Source of the DNA: an uncultured Paracoccaceae bacterium
Lineage (GTDB): Bacteria; Pseudomonadota; Alphaproteobacteria; Rhodobacterales; Rhodobacteraceae
Length of the DNA stretch: 64,000 bases
Direction: 5' to 3'
NCBI GenBank assembly: GCA_947500135.1
Contig: CANMQX010000002.1
Span: forward strand, 62,001-126,000
Shown: positions 55,123 through 62,577 of the stretch, piece by piece
Position numbering within the stretch: the stretch's first letter is position 1
Layout: every line of letters starts with the position of its first letter
Notes under the pieces: model-generated
What the model saw: only the letters and a program-made list of their open reading frames with translations
Told to the model about the DNA's origin: nothing
Databases searched by the model: none
Translations under genes and position numbers: made by a program

Positions 55123-56433
55123 TCACAAAAAGACGCGTTCGATGAACCAATAGGCCCCGATAAAGGCAATCGCGATGGAACAAGGGATCGCGACAATGCG
55201 GCGATAGGCCTCCATTTGGTCGCGCAACTGGATCGACAGGGCGCATAGCACAAACACCGCGGCCAACGGGGCTGCAAACAGCCAAACCGGATTTTCCAGC
55301 AGGGTCGCAAGGCTGGCAGGGTTCAGCACAGCCAGGGCAATGGCGACAACCAGCAGCACACCGTAAAGGGCAAAACCCTGCCCCACTTCGTTTTCGCCGC
55401 GATCAACCCGCAGGGCCTGCCAGACACAGAGGAACATGACCGCGATCACGGCCAATTGTCCAACCTCAACACCAACGTTGAAACCGATCAGCGCGGGGAC
55501 AAATGTGCCATCGGGCAAACCGAAATCACCCAGCACCGATGCAAAACCCAGCCCATGCAGCAACCCGAACCCAAAAATGACAAAGGGTCGCCAGCGACTG
55601 ATCCCTCTGGCCCAGATATTCTCAACCGCGACAAAGACGATTGACGCGGCAATCAACGGCTCCACAATGCTGCCGGGGATATTGACATAGCCCAAGGCGG
55701 CAAGGGCCAAAGTGATCGTATGGGCCAATGTAAACAGGGACACCTGCACAATCAGAGGACGCATCTGCGCGGCGAGGAAAAACAGCCCCAGCACAAAGAG
55801 GATGTGGTCCAGCCCCTTGGGCACGATATGGTCAAAACCGACGGGGATATAACGTAGAAAACTCTCCCACCCGGTCGCCTGATCACCACCGGCCAGCTGA
55901 ATGGGATCGCTGATCGCACCCGCCTCCAGATAGCCATCATAGGGGGCGTCAACGCCCATCTGTCGGACAACCAGCACCCCAAATGCGGCATCCCAGCCAA
56001 ATTGAACGCGCTCCGCACCCTCTGGCAGGACTGCGGAAAAGACGATTTTTGACGGGCGGACCAGTTCGACATTGCCAACCGGGCCCACCGCAACCTCCTG
56101 CAATTCAGGGGTCATGGCCATGCCATCTGCATTCAGTGTGATTGCAGCTGCCATTTGCGGCCAAAAGCCACGAAACCGCTCTTCCAGCGCCTCTGGTGTC
56201 AGGGCACGTAAGGCGTCGTAGTTTTCGGCCTGCGGGGTATTGTTCGTATCCTCAGTCGCGGTCAGATCAATACCGGCGACAAAGCTTTCAAGGTTCGCCT
56301 CCATCTCGAAAACAAGACGGCCATCAACCTCGGTCATATCGGTGATCGACGGCAAAACCTCATGCGCATAAGCCGTTGCCAATGTTGTGAACCACAGCAT
56401 AACGGCGCTTGACAATACCCTTAGGAACGACAC
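55123..56433 (-). CDS. HupE/UreJ-family membrane protein with exported N-terminal domain
   Basis: About 436 residues. Start uncertain: GTG 56433 gives a good signal peptide (SFLRVLSSAVMLWFTTLATA, cut before HEVLPS); ATG 56400 and ATG 56463 are alternatives, the last touching the divergent gene. An exported domain of ~200 residues precedes a six- to seven-helix HupE-type region (GLDHILFVLGLFFLA, FTLAHTITLALAAL, FGFGLLHGLGFASVLG, GFNVGVEVGQ). The His-rich helix motifs suit nickel or cobalt movement. The mature N-terminus would begin with His. Divergent neighbour is a DUF4198 protein with the same feature. Confidence 0.85.
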   Translation of the reverse strand: MSFLRVLSSAVMLWFTTLATAYAHEVLPSITDMTEVDGRLVFEMEANLESFVAGIDLTATEDTNNTPQAENYDALRALTPEALEERFRGFWPQMAAAITLNADGMAMTPELQEVAVGPVGNVELVRPSKIVFSAVLPEGAERVQFGWDAAFGVLVVRQMGVDAPYDGYLEAGAISDPIQLAGGDQATGWESFLRYIPVGFDHIVPKGLDHILFVLGLFFLAAQMRPLIVQVSLFTLAHTITLALAALGYVNIPGSIVEPLIAASIVFVAVENIWARGISRWRPFVIFGFGLLHGLGFASVLGDFGLPDGTFVPALIGFNVGVEVGQLAVIAVMFLCVWQALRVDRGENEVGQGFALYGVLLVVAIALAVLNPASLATLLENPVWLFAAPLAAVFVLCALSIQLRDQMEAYRRIVAIPCSIAIAFIGAYWFIERVFL

Positions 56434-56461
56434 CCTAGAGCCAGTGAAAAAGGATAGATTC

Positions 56462-57262
56462 ATGCGCATTCTTGCCCTCATTCTTGCTATCAGCACGACG
56501 CCGGTCGCCGCACACGAGCTATGGATTGAACCATTGGCTTATCAGGTTGCATCGGACGGCCGCCTAGAAGCGAATATTGTCAATGGCGAGGAATTTGAAG
56601 GGGTCATCTTGTCCTTTTTGCCGCAAAGCATCGAAAACTTCGTTGTCTTCGCCGGGGAAGAGGCCAACCGGGTCCAGGGACGTCCCGGGGACAAGCCCGC
56701 ATTGAACCAGAATGCACTGGCCGAAGGGTTGAATATCGTCGCCTATCAGGCCCGGGTCGCGACGCTGAACTACCCCAACTGGGCGAAATTTCAGAAATTC
56801 GTCGATCACAAGGACCTCGGCGATGTGCGCAGCCTGCACGACGCGCGCGGTCTGCCCGAAGATGACTTTGATGAGGTTTACGGGCGCTTCTCTAAGGCGC
56901 TGATCGGCGTTGGCGCGGCGGCAGGCAGCGACCGGCGGGTCGGGTTGGAAACCGAACTGGTTGCCCTAACCAACCCCTATACCGATGATCTGGCCGCGGG
57001 GATGCAGGTGCAACTGCACTACCGCAACGGCCTACGCAGCAATGAACAGATTGAAGTCTTTGAAAAGGCGCCCGACGATACGGTCGAAATCACCCTCTAC
57101 CAGACGGATGAAAATGGGATCGGCACATTTCCGGTCAAACCGGGCCACGCCTATATGGTTGATGCGGTGGTGCTGCGCGAACCCAGCGATCAACTGGCCG
57201 CAGAAACCGGGGCCGTCTGGCAAACACTTTGGGCGAACCTGACATTTGCGGTGCCAGAGTAG
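56462..57262 (+). CDS. DUF4198 exported protein, possible metal-uptake accessory
   Basis: 266 residues from ATG 56462 (AAAAAGGATAG upstream). A short signal peptide (MRILALILAISTTPVAA) is cut before HELWIEPLAYQV, the typical AHE/AHD-x-W opening of DUF4198. The family includes domains tied to nickel/cobalt transporters. A C-terminal Ig-like segment (GTFPVKPGHAYMVDAVVLRE) follows. Divergent from the HupE-family gene with which it probably works in metal handling; the metal is not evident. Confidence 0.85.
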   Translation: MRILALILAISTTPVAAHELWIEPLAYQVASDGRLEANIVNGEEFEGVILSFLPQSIENFVVFAGEEANRVQGRPGDKPALNQNALAEGLNIVAYQARVATLNYPNWAKFQKFVDHKDLGDVRSLHDARGLPEDDFDEVYGRFSKALIGVGAAAGSDRRVGLETELVALTNPYTDDLAAGMQVQLHYRNGLRSNEQIEVFEKAPDDTVEITLYQTDENGIGTFPVKPGHAYMVDAVVLREPSDQLAAETGAVWQTLWANLTFAVPE

Positions 57263-57298
57263 GTTGCCCTTTCCGCCCCGCTCGGCCAAAAGACGGCA

Positions 57299-58192
57299 AT
57301 GACAAAAACACCCGATATCCTGTGCATCGGCTCCGTCCTGTGGGACGTGATCGGGCGCGCCGCCAGCCATATGCGCGTGGGCTCTGATGTGCCGGGGCGG
57401 ATCACGCGGCTGCCGGGGGGCGTGGCGATGAACATCGCCATGACACTGCGCCGCTTTGGCATGACCCCTGCCCTGTTGACGACAATCGGGCGTGATCCCG
57501 AAGGCGAAGAACTTGTGGCAGAGGCGCAGCGCATGGGCATGATCTGCGACCACATCTATCGGTCCGATGACCTGCCCACCGATGTCTATATGGCCATCGA
57601 AGGGGCCAATGGGCTGATCGCCGCCATCGCCGACGCGCATTCGCTAGAGGCGGCAGGCGACAAGGTCCTGCGGGCCATGGCCGACGGATCTCTTGGCACT
57701 GCTGATGCACCTTTCAAAGGACCGGTAGCGCTGGACGGCAACCTGACCGAGGAGCTGTTGCAAACCATAGCCAATTCCCCGCTTTTCGCCAATGCCGACC
57801 TGCGGGTGGCCCCGGCCTCACCGGGCAAAGCGGAACGGCTTCTGGCACTAATCGATCACCCGTCTGCCACGCTTTACGTCAACCTCGAAGAGGCCGGATT
57901 GATCTGCCAATCGACATTTGACGATTCCGCCAGCGGGGCGGCAGCACTGCTCAAACGCGGGGCGCACCGGGTGCTGGTCACCGATGGCGGGCAATCCGCC
58001 TCCGAAGGGGTCAGCGGCGATATCATCACGCAAACACCGCCCGCCGTCATGGTCACCCGCGTGACCGGTGCAGGCGATACATTCATGGCCGCCCATATCG
58101 CGTCAGAGGCGCAAGGCATGGACCGCAGCGCCGCCCTAAAACGCGCGCTCGACGCCGCCGCAACCTATGTTTCGGGAGAAACACCCCTATGA
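57299..58192 (+). CDS. psuK: PfkB-family kinase, probable pseudouridine kinase
   Basis: 297 residues of the ribokinase fold. RLPGGVAMNIAMTLRRFG near the N-terminus contacts the sugar; the catalytic Asp lies in RVTGAGDTFMAAHI near 255. Phosphorylates pseudouridine to its 5'-phosphate, a function set mainly by the psuG gene that overlaps it by four bases. Together they recycle pseudouridine released from RNA. Confidence 0.9.
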   Translation: MTKTPDILCIGSVLWDVIGRAASHMRVGSDVPGRITRLPGGVAMNIAMTLRRFGMTPALLTTIGRDPEGEELVAEAQRMGMICDHIYRSDDLPTDVYMAIEGANGLIAAIADAHSLEAAGDKVLRAMADGSLGTADAPFKGPVALDGNLTEELLQTIANSPLFANADLRVAPASPGKAERLLALIDHPSATLYVNLEEAGLICQSTFDDSASGAAALLKRGAHRVLVTDGGQSASEGVSGDIITQTPPAVMVTRVTGAGDTFMAAHIASEAQGMDRSAALKRALDAAATYVSGETPL

Positions 58193-59094
58193 TCCCCATG
58201 ACCTACAGCGCCGAGGTGGCACAGGCGCGCAGCGCAGGCACTGCCATCGTCGCGCTTGAAAGCACAATCATCACCCACGGCATGCCCTTCCCGCAAAACG
58301 TGGAAACCGCACGGCTGGTAGAGGATGATATCCGCGAAGGCGGCGCAACCCCCGCCACCATCGCCGTCATGAACGGGCAATTGCATATCGGGCTGGAACC
58401 TGCGGAACTGGATGCGCTGGGACAGGCACAGGATGTTGCCAAGCTGTCGCGCGCGGATATCGCGGCCTGCATCGCGGCAGGCAAAACCGGGGCCACAACA
58501 GTGGCCGCCACAATGATCGCGGCACATCTGGCAGATATCCATGTCTTTGCAACCGGCGGGATCGGCGGGGTGCACCAAGGGGCGGATCAAAGCTTTGATA
58601 TCTCGGCCGACCTGCAGGAACTGGCGCAAACGCCTGTGACGGTCGTCGCCGCCGGGGCCAAGGCGATACTCGATTTGCCCAAAACATTCGAAGTGCTTGA
58701 AACACTTGGCGTACCGGTGATCGCCGTGGGGCAAGATGTGATCCCCGCCTTCTGGTCGGCCACATCGGACATCACAGCACCTTTGCGGATGGATACGGCG
58801 GCCCAGATTGCAGCAGCTCAGCAAATGCGCGGCGCCATGGGGATCAAAGGCGGGCAACTGATCACCAACCCAATCCCGAAAGAGGCCGAAATCCCTGCCG
58901 CGACCCTCGCCCCGATCATTTCCCAAGCACTGGCAGAAGCGGACGCGCAAAGCATCAGCGCCAAGGCTGTGACACCCTTTCTGCTTGGGCGGATTTTTGA
59001 ACTGACCGATGGGCAGTCGCTCAAGGCAAACATCGCTCTTGTGCGCAACAATGCACGACTAGCTGCACAAATTGCCATCGCCATGGCCGCGTAG
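58189..59094 (+). CDS. psuG: Pseudouridine-5'-phosphate glycosidase
   Basis: 301 residues. Hallmarks: ALESTIITHGMPFPQNVETA, ATGGIGGVHQGADQSFDISA (the catalytic Lys lies elsewhere in the fold), GAKAILDLPKTFEVLETLGV, and GGQLITNPIPKEAEIP. Cleaves the C-C glycosidic bond of pseudouridine 5'-phosphate to uracil and ribose 5-phosphate. ATGA overlap with psuK. ATG 58198 is an alternative start nine bases later. Confidence 0.96.
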   Translation: MIPMTYSAEVAQARSAGTAIVALESTIITHGMPFPQNVETARLVEDDIREGGATPATIAVMNGQLHIGLEPAELDALGQAQDVAKLSRADIAACIAAGKTGATTVAATMIAAHLADIHVFATGGIGGVHQGADQSFDISADLQELAQTPVTVVAAGAKAILDLPKTFEVLETLGVPVIAVGQDVIPAFWSATSDITAPLRMDTAAQIAAAQQMRGAMGIKGGQLITNPIPKEAEIPAATLAPIISQALAEADAQSISAKAVTPFLLGRIFELTDGQSLKANIALVRNNARLAAQIAIAMAA

Positions 59095-59174
59095 ACGGCT
59101 CAAATGACGCCAAACGCTTGTCGCATCCGCCGCAAACGCCTATCTGAAGAACTTGACCACTTGGACCTGCCAAT

Positions 59175-59903
59175 ATGATCGATCCAAACCACGAAGATAT
59201 CAAACGCCGCAGCAAGCCTGGCATGATTTCCAAGCTGCGCAGCAACTTCCTTGCGGGTCTGATTATCGTGGCACCTATCGGGCTGACGGTCTGGCTGATC
59301 TGGACGGTCGTTGGCTGGGTTGACGGTTGGGTCTGGCCCTTTGTGCCTGCAGCCTATCACCCTGAAGAACTGGTAAACCGGATCCTCGGGCGGACGGCTG
59401 ATAACTGGATCGATGTGAACGTGCGCGGCGTCGGCGTCGTCATTTTTCTGTTCTTCACTGTGGTGGTGGGTTGGATCGGCAAAGGGCTGATCGGGCGGTC
59501 ATTCCTGTCTATCGGCGAACGGCTTGTGGACCGGATGCCGGTTGTACGGTCGATCTACAACGCCGCCAAGCAAATCGCCGAAACAGTGTTTTCCCAACGC
59601 GACACATCCTTCGACAAGGCCTGCCTGGTCGAATACCCACGCAAGGGGCTGTGGGCGATTGCGTTCATATCAATCAATGCCAAAGGCGAGGTGGATGAAA
59701 AACTGTCAGATGGTGAACCTATTGTGACGGTTTTCCTGCCAACAACGCCAAACCCGACCTCGGGATTCTTGCTGTTCCTGCCGCGCCGGGACGTAAAGGT
59801 GCTGGATATGTCGGTCGAAGATGCAGCTAAACTGGTGATTTCAGCGGGGCTTGTGTACCCCAATGACAAAGACGTCACTGCCCTGCCCCAAGCCGCTGAA
59901 TAA
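59175..59903 (+). CDS. DUF502 family membrane protein
   Basis: 242 residues, two transmembrane helices near the N-terminus (FLAGLIIVAPIGLTVWLIWT and VGVVIFLFFTVVVGWIG) and a soluble C-terminal part with VEYPRKGLWAIAF and VFLPTTPNPTSGFLLFLP, the DUF502 core. Function unknown. Downstream of psuG by 80 bases and five bases before the LysE-type gene. Confidence 0.9.
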   Translation: MIDPNHEDIKRRSKPGMISKLRSNFLAGLIIVAPIGLTVWLIWTVVGWVDGWVWPFVPAAYHPEELVNRILGRTADNWIDVNVRGVGVVIFLFFTVVVGWIGKGLIGRSFLSIGERLVDRMPVVRSIYNAAKQIAETVFSQRDTSFDKACLVEYPRKGLWAIAFISINAKGEVDEKLSDGEPIVTVFLPTTPNPTSGFLLFLPRRDVKVLDMSVEDAAKLVISAGLVYPNDKDVTALPQAAE

Positions 59904-59908
59904 CAGAC

Positions 59909-60514
59909 GTGCTGCTTAATCCCGCCGCGACCGGTTTTGCGACCGCCTTTGCGTTGATCCTGGCAATCGGCGCGCAAAATGCGTTTGTGCTGCGGCAAGG
60001 GTTGGCCAAGGCGCATGTGTTCTGGCTCTGCCTGCTCTGTGCGACGTCCGACGCGGTCCTGATCACCGCAGGTGTGCTGGGTTTCGGTTATATCGTCGAT
60101 CTCTACCCCAACCTGCCGACCTATATGGCCTGGGGCGGCGCCGCATTCCTTGCCGTCTATGGCCTGATGCGGTTTTGGGCGGCATGGGACGGGCAATATG
60201 CCATGCAACTCTCCGGCCAATCCGCCGGGCTTTGGGCCACTTTGGCAACCGGTGCCGCGTTCACCTGGCTTAATCCGCATGTCTACCTTGATACGCTTGC
60301 GCTGATCGGGGCCATCTCGACAGAGTTTCCCGCCGGTGCCCCGCGCACTTCATTTGGCATTGGTGCGGTGACCTCCTCATTCGTGTTCTTCTTCGGTCTG
60401 GGCTACGGCGCGCGGCTACTGGCTCCGATCATGCAATCGGCCCGGGCATGGCGCATCCTTGACGTGATCATCGGCTTGGTGATGTGGGCGCTGGCGGCAA
60501 AACTGCTTAGCTGA
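59909..60514 (+). CDS. LysE/ArgO-family amino acid exporter
   Basis: 201 residues from GTG 59909. Six hydrophobic segments; family motifs LILAIGAQNAFVLRQGL near the start and WLNPHVYLDTLALIGAI near 118. LysE/ArgO proteins export basic amino acids such as arginine or lysine. Stop overlaps the convergent patatin gene by 8 bases (60507-60514). Confidence 0.92.
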   Translation: MLLNPAATGFATAFALILAIGAQNAFVLRQGLAKAHVFWLCLLCATSDAVLITAGVLGFGYIVDLYPNLPTYMAWGGAAFLAVYGLMRFWAAWDGQYAMQLSGQSAGLWATLATGAAFTWLNPHVYLDTLALIGAISTEFPAGAPRTSFGIGAVTSSFVFFFGLGYGARLLAPIMQSARAWRILDVIIGLVMWALAAKLLS

Positions 60515-61538
60515 ACATATCCGTCAGATTGAGGGTGCTTTTCTTGTTCAGATCCTTTTTATGGGATTTTAGAAACGCATCTGCCGCAGCCTCCCCCGCC
60601 TCTTTCAAGCGGGCCAGCACGATAGCATTCGGGATGGTCTTGGTCGCCACGTTCAACTCGTTCATCAACCCGTCATCAGCGATCATATGGACCAGCACAT
60701 TCTTCATCGTGCCTTTCTTGATCGACCCGTCCGCCAGCAACCGCTTCACAAAATCAATCGCCCGCAGTTCGCGCAAAAGCGAGCTGTTAAAGCTGATTTC
60801 GTTGATGCGGTTCTGAATGGACTGGCTGTCCATGGGCAGGTCATCACGATGCAGCGGATTGATATTCACGATCAGAATATCGTCCGGCAATTCATTGACA
60901 AATAAAGGAAATAGCGCTGGGTTGCCAGTATAGCCACCATCCCAGAACGCTTCGGTCTGGCCGGTCTTCGGGTCAGTAAACTCAACCGCTTGAAACAGGC
61001 TAGGCAAGCAGGCAGAGGCCATGATCACCTCTGGCATAATCTCATTCCCGGTAAAGACCCGTATCTTGCCGCTACGCACATTGGTGGCGCAGATATGCAG
61101 CTCGGGGCCTTCACTGGCACAGACCTCGTCATAGTGAAATTCACGGACGATATGTTCCAGCGGGTTACGCATGGTTGGCCCGTAAATATAGGGCGAAAAC
61201 ATCCGCGTCGTCATGTCAAAGGCGGCATAGGCGGGCGAATACTCCATCGCCTTGGCCCAGACATGCGCGGTGAGTGACAGCGATGACACCCATTCACCAA
61301 AATGCGGATCAGTAATGGCACCCACCTGCCCCCACAGCCATTCCAGATTGGCCAAGGCACCGGCGCGGCCATCAGCGACCCAACCGGATTTCAATGCAGC
61401 GGCATTCAGCGCACCGGCAGAAGTGCCAGAAATCGCCGCAATTTCAATATCTTCGTCCTTTAGCAGACGACACAGCACACCCCAGGTAAAGGCGCCATGC
61501 GCGCCCCCACCCTGCAATGCCAGATTGATCCGCTTCAC
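60507..61538 (-). CDS. Patatin-like phospholipase
   Basis: 343 residues. Oxyanion hole GGGAHG at 10-15, nucleophile Ser in ISGTSAGA near 41 and catalytic Asp in FWDGGYTGNP near 195. Hydrolyses ester bonds of lipids. It follows bdhA with a four-base overlap, a pairing seen in polyhydroxybutyrate-related loci, where patatin-like proteins may act on stored polymer. That role is inference. Confidence 0.92.
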   Translation of the reverse strand: MKRINLALQGGGAHGAFTWGVLCRLLKDEDIEIAAISGTSAGALNAAALKSGWVADGRAGALANLEWLWGQVGAITDPHFGEWVSSLSLTAHVWAKAMEYSPAYAAFDMTTRMFSPYIYGPTMRNPLEHIVREFHYDEVCASEGPELHICATNVRSGKIRVFTGNEIMPEVIMASACLPSLFQAVEFTDPKTGQTEAFWDGGYTGNPALFPLFVNELPDDILIVNINPLHRDDLPMDSQSIQNRINEISFNSSLLRELRAIDFVKRLLADGSIKKGTMKNVLVHMIADDGLMNELNVATKTIPNAIVLARLKEAGEAAADAFLKSHKKDLNKKSTLNLTDMFS

Positions 61539-62308
61539 AATGCGGTCCAGCCACCATCAACGCTGATGGTGGTGCCGGTTACCTGCGCGGCAGCATCAGA
61601 ACACAGATAAACAGCCGTACCACCCAACTGTTCAACCGTCGCAAATTCCTTGGATGGCTGGCGTTCCAGCATGACATTCTTGATCACGTCCTCGCGGGAC
61701 ATGTTGTATTCCTTCATCGTGTCGGGGATCTGGCTTTCAACCAGCGGGGTCAGCACATAACCGGGGCAGATCGCATTACAGGTAATCGGGTCCTGCGCGG
61801 TCTCCAAACCAATGGTCTTGGTCAGACCAACAATCCCATGCTTTGCGGCAACATAGGCCGATTTATACGGCGATGCAGTCAGGCCATGGGCGGAGGCGAT
61901 ATTGATAATCCGGCCATAACCGCCTTCGCGCATGCCGGTCACGGCAGCGGCGATGGTATGAAACGCAGATGACAGGTTGATGGCAATAATCGCCTCCCAC
62001 TTTTCGGTTGGAAATTCCTGCACCGGGGCGACATGTTGAATGCCAGCATTATTCACCAGAATATCGCAACCGCCTGCGGCCACGATCAAACGGCGGCAAT
62101 CTTCGCACTTGGACATATCAGCCTGCACATATTTCGCCTCAACCCCGGTCACATCGGCAATCTCGGCGGCCAGCGCGTGATCTTCGTCCCGGTCGGTAAA
62201 GGAATTCAGGACCACATTCGCGCCCGCCTTGGCCAATTCGCGGGCCACGCCCAGCCCAATACCCGAATTTGATCCGGTGATAACGGCGGTTTTTCCTGTC
62301 AGGGACAT
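61535..62308 (-). CDS. bdhA: 3-hydroxybutyrate dehydrogenase
   Basis: 257 residues from ATG 62308 (GGAG upstream). SDR fold with TGSNSGIG, NNAGIQHVAPVQEFP, NIASAHGLTASPYKSAYVAA (Ser and YxxxK) and the C-terminal GTTISVDGGWTAL. NNAGIQHVAP and the AHGL-SPYKSAY stretch are characteristic of BdhA, which interconverts 3-hydroxybutyrate and acetoacetate. Coupled to the patatin gene. Confidence 0.93.
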   Translation of the reverse strand: MSLTGKTAVITGSNSGIGLGVARELAKAGANVVLNSFTDRDEDHALAAEIADVTGVEAKYVQADMSKCEDCRRLIVAAGGCDILVNNAGIQHVAPVQEFPTEKWEAIIAINLSSAFHTIAAAVTGMREGGYGRIINIASAHGLTASPYKSAYVAAKHGIVGLTKTIGLETAQDPITCNAICPGYVLTPLVESQIPDTMKEYNMSREDVIKNVMLERQPSKEFATVEQLGGTAVYLCSDAAAQVTGTTISVDGGWTAL

Positions 62309-62389
62309 CTCTTGCTCCGATTCTTTGGTGTTGCGACTCAGTCTATATGCTGCAACTGCAAAAGGCACCCGAGGTTCCATAGGCCCAAC

Positions 62390-62416
62390 AAAAAAACGCC
62401 CGCACAAGGCGGGCGT
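62390..62416 (-). terminator. Rho-independent terminator of the candidate small RNA
   Basis: Eight perfect GC-rich pairs, five-base loop, seven T on the minus strand. It ends about 80 bases before bdhA, so it cannot terminate a known gene on that strand. Confidence 0.85.
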
Positions 62417-62465
62417 AAAGTTATTGAGGCAGGTTTCATACAGGCAAGAAACCTATCGAGCAGTG
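62390..62465 (-). ncRNA. Candidate small RNA with own promoter and terminator
   Basis: Minus-strand unit of about 75 nt: promoter TTGGAG (62499-62494), 16 bases, TTATAA (62477-62472); internal hairpin AGGTTTC/GAAACCT (62431-62454); terminator ACGCCCGC-N5-GCGGGCGT (62396-62416) read as stem then seven T. No reading frame. Located between bdhA and the divergent SBP gene. Confidence 0.6.
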
Positions 62466-62471
62466 ACACCT

Positions 62472-62499
62472 TTATAAGCAATGACTTGCGCGGCTCCAA
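62472..62499 (-). promoter_or_regulatory. Promoter of the candidate small RNA
   Basis: TTGGAG, 16-base spacer, TTATAA on the minus strand; predicted start near 62465. Confidence 0.5.
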
Positions 62500-62577
62500 G
62501 CTAAAAGTTTGAAAAGGTTGAAAAGCATCTTTACCATCAGCCCCAACAACAATCATGAACCGGGGGATTTGAGCGCA

